Notes under the pieces: generated by a model | Databases searched by the model: none | Seen by the model: only the letters and a program-made list of their open reading frames with translations | Told to the model about the DNA's origin: nothing | Source: Theocolax elegans | Taxonomy: Eukaryota; Arthropoda; Insecta; Hymenoptera; Cerocephalidae | Direction of reading: 5' to 3' | DNA: 64,000 nucleotides | NCBI GenBank assembly: GCA_026168455.1 | Contig: JANSJX010000037.1 | Span: 108,761-172,760, forward strand | Made by a program: the position numbers and the translations under genes | Part shown: positions 24,291-35,197 of the stretch, in pieces | Layout of the letters: each line of letters starts with the position of its first letter | Position numbering within the stretch: the stretch's first letter is position 1

Positions 24291-25325
24291 AATCGCTGTT
24301 AAGTACACTCATACGATTTATTATAACTACAGATATCAGCACTTAAATCTTGCCTATTTTTGATAAATACAAATATTCAAACCTTATTTAAAAAAAAAAC
24401 AATTGGGCTACTTTTACTCCAAAATTTAAAAAAAGTTTCCTCTTGTGTAGTACAAACATCTCTCAAAATTTCGCGGAAATAATTTTTTATTTCTAAAAGA
24501 GACAATTTCTTAATCATCGTATATTTCGCTATTTATCAAAAATAGACAAGTTTTGAATGCCAATATCTCTGGTTCTAATGTGTTTTTTTGAGCGTACTAT
24601 AGAGCGATTTAATGCAGATTTTCAAAAATACAAAGACAATGTAATTTGGTTTGCTTAAAAAGACCTAAAATTGACGAAGTTATAACAAATTGAATGTGTC
24701 ATTAAAGTTCAGCAAAAATATATGCATTAAAATGAAAAAAAGGACCCGAAAAACGATTGATAGCATTATCGGACTATTTTTTCTGATACTAGAGCCAAAA
24801 ACAAAGAAAATGATCTGGAGCACATAAAAAATAATTAAATCATAATTTCAACATTTTTCGGGTGAACTTCGCATTTTAGAGCATCTCCTTTTGCTAAATT
24901 TTAATGTCATATTCAATTGGTCATAACTCCGCAAATTTTAAGTCTTTTTAGCAAATCAAATGGCATTTTCTTTGTATTTTTGAAAGCTTTAAATCGCTAT
25001 ATATACTACTCTTAAAACAACATAGCAGAATCAGAGATATTGGCAACCAAATGTTGCCTAATGTTGATAAAAACGAAATATACGATGTTAAAGAAATTGT
25101 ATCTTTCAGAAATAAAAAATTACCTCCGCGAAATTTTGAGAGATGTTTGTACTGCACAAGAGAAAACTTTTTCTAAATTTTAGGGTACAAATATCCCAAT
25201 TGTTTTTTTTAAATAAGGTTTGAATATTTGGATTTATCAAAAATAGGCAAACTTTAAGTGCTGATATCTATGGCTCTAATAAATCGATTATAGCGTACTT
25301 AAAAGCGATTAAAAGCTCTTGAAAA
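24285..25325. repeat. Large inverted repeat, ~440-bp arms
   Basis: The left arm (about 24285-24740) contains TATTCAAACCTTATTTAAAA, CATCTCTCAAAATTTCGCGG and ATAAATCG-type blocks that recur in reverse complement in the right arm (about 24870-25325). Centre near 24805. Arms differ by many substitutions and small indels. No transposase; probably an old foldback element or a tail-to-tail pair of one repeat. Confidence 0.8.
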
Positions 25326-25566
25326 GACAAAAGAAACGAATTTTGGTTTGCTCAAAGAGACCTACAATTTTGAAAATTATGTTCAATTGAATATGACATT
25401 AAATTTTAGCAAATTACATTGCACTAAAATGAAAATTGCATCCAATTAGCACACGAAACTATTACCGGACAATTTTTTTCTACTAGTAGACGAATACCCA
25501 TATATATGTCTCAATAGGGGTTTATGCAGCCCGAGAAAAAGAGAGAAGATGCGTACTTTAGTATCT

Positions 25567-25569
<3 letters not shown>

Positions 25570-25622
<53 letters not shown>
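25570..25622 (+). repeat. TA/TG microsatellite
   Basis: A short (TA)n run followed by about 21 TG units. Confidence 0.97.
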
Positions 25623-25626
<4 letters not shown>

Positions 25627-25654
25627 TAATTATTGTTAAAGTACCATTCAAAAT

Positions 25655-25835
25655 AACCATTATACACTTTATAAAGTTGAGAATGTATCTTTCAATCTTT
25701 TGCAAAAGCGTAAATTCCATAATTTAATCTTTATAAAAATATCGTCACCAATTTTACACTTTATAAAGTTTAAAATGTACATTTTAATTTTTTGCAAAAG
25801 CATAAATTCCATAATTTAATCTTTATAAAGTGTAA
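25655..25835 (+). repeat. Two-copy tandem repeat, ~88-bp unit
   Basis: Two adjacent copies of a unit with ACACTTTATAAAGTT, a TTTTGCAAAAGC(A/G)TAAATT stretch and CCATAATTTAATCTTTATAA. It lies just upstream of the MULE-like exon. Confidence 0.8.
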
Positions 25836-26080
25836 ATTGAACGTTTTAATCTTTAGACTTCCAAATTTTACACTGTTGCATTTAGAGTGTACTATTATTT
25901 ATTAAATACTTCATGTAAAAAAACAATAAAAACTGGCCATTTGAAAAAAGTAGTCAATAAATTCATTATTAATACTCATAAAGTGGTTTCAGGTAACCTC
26001 AATCACCTCTATTTCACTATGGTAGTATTTACGTTAATGTATATAAAAAAAACTATTGTGTATAAAATTTGTTTAAGGTT

Positions 26081-26474
26081 TGCACCAAGTATTCTATCGA
26101 AAGTGAAATATAATAGTTTGGCACGTCATGCTCGGCGCATTCGAGCAACAAACGAAAAAAATAATGTAACTGTTGGCAATATCACGGGTGCTGAAAACTT
26201 AGAGTCATTGCATGAACATTTTGAGAAAGATAAGAAGACTTTAACTTTCCAAGTCGACAATGTCCATCATAAAATTAAATCTGCGTTGATACGAGGTTCG
26301 AGACTGAAAGATGGGACCGACAATTTAACTTTAGTATGGTACGAAGAAGATTTTGTACGCAACTTTGCAAACGCGTCCATTTATATTGACGGCACCTATA
26401 AGTCTCGGCCAAGGGGAATAAAGTTGCCCAAATCTTCGCAGTTTTTAACCATTATGGCTGATTGCGGTACCCGC
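26081..26474 (+). CDS. MULE-like transposase, N-terminal exon
   Basis: The open frame runs from 25887, but its first ~60 codons look non-coding, so I place the credible part from about 26081; the true start is unknown. It includes an IDGTYKSRP…FLTIMA segment (codons near 26380-26458) that corresponds to the first catalytic Asp of the Mutator-like (MULE) transposase domain, where DGTFK/Y followed by LxTIxA is typical. The frame ends at a strong splice donor (CCGC|GTAAGT at 26474/26475, phase 0). The C-terminal part lies ~5 kb downstream at 31610-31975. The middle of the catalytic domain (second Asp) is not found between them, so the copy is incomplete or a further exon is unrecognisable. Confidence 0.6.
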
Positions 26475-26574
26475 GTAAGTACATCTCTTGTATTATGTAT
26501 AAATTTGGTCTGAAGTTACTTTGTTGGACACTAACGATAATTTCAATTTTTTAGAAATTAGTTTTTTATATTAA

Positions 26575-27003
26575 ACTTAATTTTACAATAAAAAAAAATA
26601 AAAATATAATTTTTTCAGACATTTAAGAATAATTGATGAAAATGCAAATCTTTTCCCATTTTTAACTCACTTTCACACTTAATATCCACTCTCCTAAATT
26701 TTTCTGCATAATAATATTGATCAGCCCCTCTTCTTACACGTATATAAGCTTAAAATCGCAATACAAAAAATGACTTTCAGATATTTGAGAAAAATCAATA
26801 AGAAATCGATTTCTTCATATTTTTCGACGATTTGTAGTCTTATTATCCACCCTTCTAAATATTTCCATTTAGTAATATTCTACAAATAGTCTTTTTAGAG
26901 ATATATTAGCTTAACTTTACAGCATAAAGAAAAAAAGACTTTTCAAGATCTTTGAGCATAATCCATAAAAATTTGATTTTGTCCTATTTTTGGATGACTT
27001 CTA
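26575..27003 (+). repeat. ~175-bp diverged tandem repeats (before the pogo element)
   Basis: About 2.5 units, each with a CTTCTACCCTTAATA-like block, a TAATATTRTACA block, TTAACTTTACARTATAA and ACTTTTCGAGATATTTGAG-like ends. The same family continues at 30063-30690 and occurs at 32090-32610 in both orientations, with fragments near 35200, 40020 and 49340. The array lies in the presumed intron of the MULE-like gene. Confidence 0.8.
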
Positions 27004-27526
27004 GGGGAAGCCCGGGCAAGACGGTCATACTGGACAAGACGGTCACCCCCCTCTATTTTTAATATGGCTGTTCGGAAAATTCCGAAAAAATTCAAGTACA
27101 TTGTTTGTGTTACTAGTATTTAAATTTCAGTACGCCCGCGCTGGTCTCGATGGTAACATCGTCGAAAAACATAAATATTGATTTTCGTCTGAATCCTTAC
27201 GATGTTATCAAGGTAAGAAAGTAAACTTATTGTTCACACAAATTATTAAATTAATAAATAAATAGTGTCAGGCTATTGTATTTAACTAGTTTTAAAAAAA
27301 GACATAGGTTAGAGCCCACATTAATTTTGTTTTTTACTAATTTTTAAAAAAAAAAGTCATTATATCCATTCCGGGCAAGATGGTCCGGGCAAGACGGTCA
27401 TATGGCCATTTTGCCCGGAATACACAAATTTGAGTTTTTTCTTTTTAAAGTAATTTATTACAACTTTTTTTGCATAATTAAACGTATAAACTTAAAATAA
27501 AATATTCTTTATAGATTTATATAAAA

Positions 27527-29682
27527 ATGGTCTACAAATATGTTCGAAAAACTGACAGAGGAAATTGGTCAGAAGAATCTTTGCAGAATGCTGTGGCTGA
27601 TATTAAAGAAAATAACAGGTCAGTAAGATCTGCTGCTAAGATATACGGCATACCACGTACAACTTTGACGCGACATTTAAAGAAAAACAAAACATTCAAG
27701 CAGCTAGGTCGTTTCATTACAGTATTTACACCCGAACAGGAAGAAGAATTATGTAAATATTTAATTGAATTAGACGTATTATTTTTTGGATTGACCAAAC
27801 AAGATTTATTAAAACTTGCATATGAATTTGCAATGAAAAATCATATAAATCATCCATTCAAAAATGGAGTAGCTGGTGATGACTGGTTTATTAAATTTAA
27901 GCAGCGGCATCCAAATATTTCTTTAAGATCACCCGAACCGACCTCAATAGCACGCGCAAGAGGATTTAATCGACTACAAGTAGAGCATTTTTATTCTTTA
28001 TTAGTAGATGCAATAGACAAGTACAAATTGGATGCGACGACTATATATAATATGGATGAGACTGGTGTTCGAAGTTCCGGTACAAAACCTCCAAAAGTAT
28101 TGACATTAAAAGGTAAAAAACAAGTCGGTGCTATTTGCAGTTCTGAAAAAGGTCAGCTCACTACAGTTGTTTGTGAGCCGCGGTGGCTCATGGGTAGAGC
28201 TCCCGACTCTCACACCGAGGGTCGTGGGTTCGATCCCAGACGTGTACCTCTGAAAATTTTTTCATGTGCATTTTTCGAACACCGCGACTCAGTGGCTCGG
28301 CGTGTCACTATAATGTGACGCCAGTTCGGGTGCACGTGCGTTTCGTGCATTTTTCAGTGCATAAGAGGCACGGGCATCTGAACTATAGGGAACGTTAGGG
28401 ACGCGAAGATGTAAAGAGGATCGCGGTGGTTCCATCGGGAGGACAGGAAACTGTAATTATTAGACTAATTACAGTGACCGATGATATCTTCCGATGGACA
28501 CAAGCACCACTGTTTCAACTACATGTGCTTTGTTTACAGACACACCGTTCACCTCCGTCGCTGATTAGCCCTGGCAGCATAAATAGAGCGACGTTAAATA
28601 ACATAAAAAAAAAACAGTTGTTTGTTGTTGCAATGCCGCTGGATCGTTTGTACCACCGTATTTTATATTCGCGCATAAAAGGATGCAAGAACGTTTGTTA
28701 GATGGTGCACATCCAGGCTCTCGCGCTAATGTGAGTGACAATGGCTGGATTAATAGTAAAATTTTTTTAGATTGGCTAAAACATTTTGTTGAAATTGTGC
28801 GACCAACTAAAAAAAAAAAAGTGTTACTTTTATTAGACAACCATGTGTCGCATAAATATTATTTTGCGTTAGATTATGCCAATAAAAATAATATTATATT
28901 AATTTCTTTTGCACCTCATACAAGTCATAAGATGCAACCACTTGATGTTTCTATATACGGACCGATAAAAGTTTATTATGAACAAGAATTAAGTTTATTT
29001 TAAAGACATCACCCTGGTCGCACCATTAATCAATATGATATTGCTAAGTTATTTTGTGGAGCTTATGTAAAAGGATCAACAGTAAACAACGCTATTAGTG
29101 GATTTCAAAAACCTGGAATATGGCCGTACAATCCTTTTGTTTTCCAAGACGTAGATTATGCTCCAGCATTAATGACTGATAGTCCCTTGAATGAAACTGA
29201 TGAATTCAATTTGCAACAAAATAATAATAATAACAGTGCACTAGCAGAGCCAATCACTTTTAAAGCACAGTATTCACCTTATGACGTAAGACCAATTCCT
29301 AAGATGGCGGCACCTAAGACGCAAAGAAACAATAAGAGACAAAGAGCAGAGATACTGACATAAGATTCAGTAATAGAAGAACAATTGTTGCATCAAAAGA
29401 AAAAACAAAAAACTGTTATTAAGCAAGTGAATAAATGTGACAAATCTTCTAAAAAGCGTACAAAAAAACATTCCAACGAAGGATCAAATTCTGCTCCAAT
29501 TTTAAAGCATCTGAAAATAAATACATCTCATGAAGATTTCTATTGTTTAATTTGTTATGAGAAATATGTAGAGCCTCCCACTGAAGATTGGATTCAATGC
29601 AATCAGTGTAAAGTGGGCTCATGAAAATTGTTCACCATACAAAGGATATGGTAGTTATTTTTGCGAAGAATGCGACGATTAA
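27527..29682 (+). pseudogene. Pogo-family transposase (HTH_psq, CENP-B HTH, DDE_1, PHD-like C-terminus), disrupted
   Basis: Order of domains: an N-terminal psq-type helix-turn-helix (…VRSAAKIYGIPRTTLTRHL), a CENP-B-type DNA-binding helix-turn-helix (about 27720-27980), then a DDE_1 catalytic core with the first Asp in YNMDETGV (about 28050), the second in LLLLDNHVSH (about 28830-28860) and the third region in HKMQPLDVSIYGP. A Cys/His-rich PHD-like finger ends the protein at 29682. Breaks: a 439-bp SINE plus duplicated target at 28175-28625; in-frame TAA at 29001-29003; in-frame TAA at 29361-29363; and a one-base shift near 29612-29620 inside the finger. The start ATG at 27527 directly precedes the HTH, as in the family. 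This is a mobile-element enzyme, inactive here. Confidence 0.9.
28175..28613 (+). mobile_element. 439-bp tRNA-derived SINE inside the pogo transposase, 12-bp TSD
   Basis: Flanked by perfect 12-bp direct repeats ACAGTTGTTTGT (28163-28174 and 28614-28625). The head is tRNA-like (A box TGGCTCATGGGT; B box GGGTTCGATCCC near 28230). The body follows, then a 3' part with CACCTCCGTCGCTGATTAGC and AAATAGAGCGACGTTAAATA that is shared with the SINE at 44314-44497, and an A-tail. The tail shared by different bodies suggests a LINE-matched 3' end, as known for SINEs. Confidence 0.95.
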
Positions 29683-30064
29683 TGTACTATTTATAAAAAA
29701 AAAAAAATTCTTTCCTTTACTGTTAATGTTTCTATAAAAGTAATTTATATATTAATCTATTTTTGTTAGTAAATGATGTTTAAAAATATAAATATGTTCA
29801 AAATTCCTTATTTAACCAATTTTTATTGATTTTTTCTGAGGGTGTCCGTTTTGCCCGGGCATTTTTGAAGGCCTCGAAATTTCACAATTTTTTCAACAAT
29901 TTTTTATTATATGCTTAAGTTATAATATATCGATATACTTGCACGGACTTCTTTGTTCTGATTCCTACTTCACGAAAAAATTTTTATTGATCGTATATTT
30001 TGTTGTTTAGTCCATTTTTTATTCGTTTTTCCTTAAGGGGTCCGTCTTGCCCGGGCTTCCCCTA

Positions 30065-30690
30065 CCCTTAATAACCACTCTTTCAACTTTTTCCGCACTA
30101 TAATCTTGTACAGGCGCCTTTCATAGATATATATAAACTTAACTTTGGAATGTAAAGAAAATACTAATGTAACTTTTTGAAATACTTCAGAATAATCGAT
30201 AAAAATTCTATTTTTTGACGACTTCTACCCTTAATATCCTTTCTCCTGAGTATTTCCGAACTATAATATTGTACAGGCAAGCTTCTTAGACATATGTAAA
30301 GTCATCTTTACAAAATAATGGTGATAAAAATATTAGTTTTCCAGATACTTGGGAATAATCCTATAAAATTCTATTTGTCCTATTTTTGACGACTTCTACC
30401 CTTATTAATCACCCTTCCAACGTATTCTGCATCGTAATATTATACAAGCGCCCTTCTTAGACATACGTAAACTTAACTTTACAATATAATAATAATACAA
30501 ACATGATTTTTCGAGATGTTAGTGAATCATCAATAAAAATCCGATTTTTTCCTATTTTTGGACAACTTCTACCCTTAATATTCTTTCTCCTTAGTGTTTC
30601 CACACTATCGTATTGTATAATCAATCTTCTTATAAACATATAAGCTTAACTTTATAATATAAAGGAATTAGAAATAAGATTTTTGGAGAT
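30065..30690 (+). repeat. ~175-bp diverged tandem repeats (after the pogo element)
   Basis: About 3.5 further units with CTTCTACCCTTA landmarks near 30220, 30395 and 30568 (spacing 172-177 bp). Same orientation as 26575-27003. Confidence 0.85.
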
Positions 30691-31609
30691 ATTTGTATGT
30701 ATATTAATATTTACACTTTTTTCGTGCATTAACGCGTGTTATCCTTGTTAGTTGTTCGACTTAGCATTAAAAAAAAAGAAATATGACTTTGCGAACCCTT
30801 CAAGGATCGCCTTCAACAATCGGGATAGAAACAACCCAAAAGATTATTATCTGTCCTAAAAATTCAAGATTAAATGCTTTTTATTCCCGAAAACGTTCGG
30901 CATAAAAACCCTATTTTCACTTCTTTATTTTTTTATATAAAAACTAGTCGATATAATTATTTAAAATTTTTACAGTTTGTGACCATTAAAATGTTCCTTT
31001 ATTGTGGAAGCTAATAAAGAAAGTTTAACAGTCCACAATCCAGGGGATAGATATCTTCACACACATAAATACACAAACACACACACACACACACACATAG
31101 GCAGGCATTTCTAAAAACACTTTGTGATTTCGACTCCTCTTATGTTTAAACATACTTCTAACATGTTTTTACCGAGGATAAAAATGTTACTATCACAAAA
31201 CTTCCTCTATAAGGAAGCAAAATACAAATTGAACGAACTGTTCATCTGAAAAATTAATAAATTTTAGCTTTTTTCTATTTACATCTACTTAACCTGTGCT
31301 TTCTTTTAATCTAATGTTTGAATGTATATCACAAATTGTTTTTAAAATATATGCGATTAAAGTTACTGCTTTTCTCGAAATGTAGCGTCATCTTCATAAA
31401 AGTTTTGCAAAAAAACGTTTGAGTTTGTAGCCTTTGAAAAGTCGTTCTCCAAAAATTATTGACATCTGTGCATTTTAATAATAAAGAAGACACCAAATTT
31501 TTAGAAATTGAATAATTTTTTTAATTTTATTAATTTAGAATTATTTATAGAATAAGAATGTGTTTATTTCCGTTTTATCCTGCTAATAATATACATAATT
31601 TTACTTTAG
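30691..31609. other. Non-coding stretch within the MULE-like intron
   Basis: Contains a dispersed repeat (about 30830-31030; TTTTTATTCCCGAAAACGTT block) that recurs as a direct copy at about 34300-34510, and a (CA)n microsatellite at about 31074-31097. Otherwise nothing recognised. It ends in a pyrimidine-rich acceptor (…TTTTACTTTAG at 31609). Confidence 0.5.
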
Positions 31610-31975
31610 GCAGTATTAAAAAATGCTCGCAAAACAAAATTTTTAATTAAGAAAGCTTCTAAGCGGGAACACCCTATGAGGCATAAAATTGTTAAAAAAT
31701 TCATTTCGCTTGCTCTTTTAAAAAGCGCAGATATACTGCAAGGCTATGAAATTGAAGAACGAGAAGTAAAGGAAAAATTTGCCAAAAACATACAGGCTAG
31801 AAATTTCCTTTCATATTTCAAAAACCAATGGCTACCAAAAACCGAACTATTCTCCGCGTACAGAAGTGAGCAGCGAACAAACAACAAGATAGAAAGCTAC
31901 CACAGGAACATCAACTTAATAATGCGGAAAAAACCTACGTTAATGAAATTTTTCAGTAAGTTTTTATGGATGTGA
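31610..31975 (+). CDS. MULE-like transposase, C-terminal exon
   Basis: Opens exactly after an acceptor AG (31608-31609) in phase 0, matching the phase of the donor at 26474. It encodes a basic helical segment and a W-x-P…NN-x-I-E-S-Y-H-R-x-I-N motif (about 31840-31915), which resembles the C-terminal Glu/His region of MULE transposases (…NNxxESxHRxLN). A further donor (TTCA|GTAAGT at 31955/31956) suggests the transcript continued. Together with 26081-26474 it looks like a host-style split transposase gene, possibly a degraded domesticated copy. Confidence 0.55.
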   Translation, partial: AVLKNARKTKFLIKKASKREHPMRHKIVKKFISLALLKSADILQGYEIEEREVKEKFAKNIQARNFLSYFKNQWLPKTELFSAYRSEQRTNNKIESYHRNINLIMRKKPTLMKFFSKFLWM

Positions 31976-32089
31976 ATTTCCATCGTTTGGTGCCAACGAA
32001 AATTGTAAGTTTCTACAAATTACTTTTTTAACTTTTGTAACTTTATGTGTTGTAAGATGAATGGCTGCACAATAATATTATGCAGGTAA

Positions 32090-32610
32090 AGTGAGGACAA
32101 AGGATAGTAGGGACAGAAATCGTCCAAAAGTAGGAAAAAATTAGAATTTTCATACATTATTCTGAAATATCTCGAAAAATCATATTTTCAGCTTCGTTAT
32201 ATTGTAAAGCTTAGCTTATATGAGTGTAAGAAAAGTGACAGTACAATGTTATTATGCTAAAAGACCTAAGAAGGTAGCTATTAAGGGTAGAAATCGGCAA
32301 TAGTACTTGTCCTATTTTTTAACGACTTCTACCCTTAATAACCACCCTTGCAATTGATTCCGCATTATAATATTGTATACGCGCCTTTCTTTGATATATA
32401 TAAAATCAACTTTACAATATAATGATAATACAAACATGACTTTTCGAGATATTTGAGAATTATGTATTCATTTCGATGTTTTCCTATTTCTTAACGATTT
32501 CTACCCTTAATATCCACTCTCCTAAATTTTTTCACATATTAATATTATACAAACACTCTCCTTAGAGACATATTAGCTTAACTTTACAATATAAAGAAAA
32601 AAAAACCGCT
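32090..32610. repeat. ~175-bp repeat units in head-to-head orientation
   Basis: One unit is inverted (about 32090-32300; TATTAAGGGTAGAAATCG) and is followed directly by units in forward orientation (CGACTTCTACCCTTAATAAC at about 32324, then near 32498). The last unit runs into the 710-bp duplication. Confidence 0.8.
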
Positions 32611-33966
32611 TCCATTTAATTGGCACGTGGCTTCCTCAAATAAACATGTCGATGCTGTATATAACATGTTACTCAAATATTGTACTTTTCATTAATTAGA
32701 AGAAAATGTCATAACATTATTCAATAATATTTATCTCTTCCAGCTTGTTTTATTATACTAAAAACATAGGACAATCGTAAGCGAGGGTAGCTTCTTTTAC
32801 GGGACAGAAAAATATATGAAAAAATTGAACATAGAAAGACTTGTGTCCAATATTAAGACAAAAGGTGGGCAGACCATAGCTCAACCAAATTAAAATTGAA
32901 TCCAAAAATTTAAACAATTCTTTTTAAGTATTTAATGTTCATTCAAATTTATTAAAATATAGGTTATTAGTATAAACGATTATTTTTTCCCATTTATTCA
33001 TTTATATAGTTATTATCTAAGATTTTTTAAAACTGTAAAATTTTTTCTTCTTTTAATTAATACTTACCGCACCCCTAAAAGTTAAAAAATGTTTTGAAAT
33101 TATCATTTAAAACGTGTTTTATTTGCTGATTAACAATACATATCTTTAGAAAAAATGTAATAACAAAATTTACTAAATTAGAAAAATGAAGATAATTTAT
33201 AGATTGAATTATTCATTAACTGGTATAGAAAATTTTGGATTGCATCAATTAAAAATATACAAACACTCTCCTTAGAGACATATTAGCTTAACTTTACAAT
33301 ATAAGAAAAAAAAAACCGCTTCCATTTAATTGGCACGTGGCTTCCTCAAATAAACATGTCGATGCTGTATATAACATGTTACTCAAATATTGTACTTTTC
33401 ATTAATTAGAAGAAAATGTCATAACATTATTCAATAATATTTATCTCTTCCAGCTTGTTTATTATACTAAAAACATAGGACAATCGTAAGCGAGGGTAGC
33501 TTCTTTTACGGGACAGAAAAATATATGAAAAAATTGAACATAGAAAGACTTGTGTCCAATATTAAGACAAAAGGTGGGCAGACCATAGCTCAACCAAATT
33601 AAAATTGAATCCAAAAATTTAAACAATTCTTTTTAAGTATTTAATGTTCATTCAAATTTATTAAAATATAGGTTATTAGTATAAACGATTATTTTTTCCC
33701 ATTTATTCATTTATATAGTTATTATCTAAGATTTTTTAAAACTGTAAAATTTTTTTCTTCTTTTAATTAATACTTACCGCACCCCTAAAAGTTAAAAAAT
33801 GTTTTGAAATTATCATTTAAAACGTGTTTATTGCTGATTAACAATACATATCTTTAGAAAAAATGTAATAACAAAATTTACTAAATTAGAAAAATGAAGA
33901 TAATTTATAGATTGAATTATTCATTAACTGGTATAGAAAATTTTGGATTGCATCAATTAAAAATAT
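32547..33966 (+). repeat. Two-copy 710-bp direct tandem duplication, near-identical
   Basis: Unit 1 32547-33256 and unit 2 33257-33966, both starting ATACAAACACTCTCCTTAGA. The visible differences are one-base to few-base indels, mainly in A/T runs (for example AAAG-A9 vs AAG-A10 near 32600/33310, TTTTATT vs TTTATT near 32750/33460, GTTTTATTTGC vs GTTTATTGC near 33117/33826). Either a very recent duplication or an assembly repeat built from noisy reads. Confidence 0.95.
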
Positions 33967-34884
33967 AAGAAACTAGCTTTTTCTGCTTTTCTTTCAATTT
34001 TCTAAAAACATTCTCTTCCAAAAATATGATTGCTTCAACATTACATTATTTTGTAAGTAAACAAAATGTTACTAAATATTACATTTTAGATTATGATCTT
34101 TTTTTCTAAAGCTAATCCATGAGAGGTTTTGAAAGTTTTACAGCATAATGCTATTATTATTTTCTCTTATCACGATTTTTTTTAACGTATTCAATCAATT
34201 TTTTTTTTAGAGATACGAGCAATCAAATATTTTACACAAAAATATATAATACCTATTAACTTGGATAGTATTAGATATTTTAAGCTGAAAAACAATAGGG
34301 ATCGAAACTACAAAAAAAAACTATATATTAAAGATTTCAAGTAAATTAAATACTTTTTATTCCCGAAAACGTTCGGCACAGAAAATCGATTTTTTCACTT
34401 TTTTCTTTTTAAATGCAATTAGTCGATATAATTACTTGAATTTTTTATAGTTCGTGACAATTAAAAGGTTCTTTTATTGTAAATTTTTTGAGCACATTTG
34501 GCCAAATAATTTTTAAAATATAAATGATGTTTAAAAAATTTTTATTTTTTAAATAACTAAAAAACTAATAAAGATAATTTGTCAATCCAAAATCGAGCGG
34601 ATAGATTTTGTCTAATTAAAAAAATCAATAAAATCGTAAAACAGTTTAAAAATTAAATTTTCAAAAATCGAAAATTGCCATTGAAACAAAAACTGTTTGT
34701 GGAATAGATAACCACATTCTTTTGACGAATTCGGAAATTAAAAAGTAAACTGCACACGCAAGTTGAGCGATACTGGTCGAGTAGCTTCGAAAATACGGCG
34801 GTGTACGTACATACACACATACACACGTGTGTGTGTGATATTATAGCATATATATTTATAAAAATAATATTTTATTTCATGTTC
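33967..34884. other. AT-rich non-coding stretch
   Basis: Holds the second copy of the dispersed repeat (about 34300-34510, compare 30830-31030) with TATTCCCGAAAACGTTCGGC and AGTCGATATAATTA blocks, and a short CA/GT cluster near 34810-34840. No gene recognised. Confidence 0.5.
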
Positions 34885-35197
34885 CCCTTTTTAGCAGCAA
34901 TTATTCACTTGCAAATAAACGCATGGATAAAATTTAATGCAGAAGCGTCAGACGACGAAGCTGAAACCCCCAAAAGGCGGAAACAGATTAAAAAAGAATT
35001 TGAGTTACAAGAGGTTTGGGACCATTTAGATGGTGAGGCCGATCGTTGGAGCATTTCCGAATTTTAAGAAAAAGTGTCCTTTTTTCCAGAATTGGATAAT
35101 TATGATAGTATTCCTGATGAGCAAGGTAAATAACCCGGAATTATCCCGGCTAGTCGACTTGGTCCTATCGACGATCGTCGCCGATAATCCAGGGACC
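34885..35197 (+). pseudogene. C-terminal transposase fragment and right end of a TA-flanked DNA element
   Basis: After a TTTTTAGCAG acceptor-like site, an acidic-basic segment with SDDEAETPKRRKQIKK is followed by a Trp-containing stretch ending SISEF, a TAA (35065-35067), and in the same frame a further ~22 codons to a second TAA near 35131. About 65 bp later the sequence GATAATCCAGGGACC ends at a TA (35198-35199) and a fragment of the ~175-bp repeat family follows. This is the organisation at the 3' end of a Tc1/mariner/pogo-type element. The family is inferred from layout only; no catalytic motif is present. Confidence 0.4.

Larger units (their letters stand above)
27004..30062 (+). mobile_element. 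Complete pogo-type DNA transposon, TA target duplication
   Basis: Ends with perfect 21-bp TIRs: GGGGAAGCCCGGGCAAGACGG at 27004 and its complement ending at 30062, each flanked by TA (27002-27003 and 30063-30064). The uninterrupted target (…GACTTCTACCCTTAATA…) is seen in neighbouring repeat units, so the insertion is clean. Extra CCGGGCAAGA/TTGCCCGGG motifs lie subterminally near 27370-27420 and 29850. It contains a transposase gene broken by a SINE and by stop and frame errors, so it is no longer autonomous. Confidence 0.95.
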
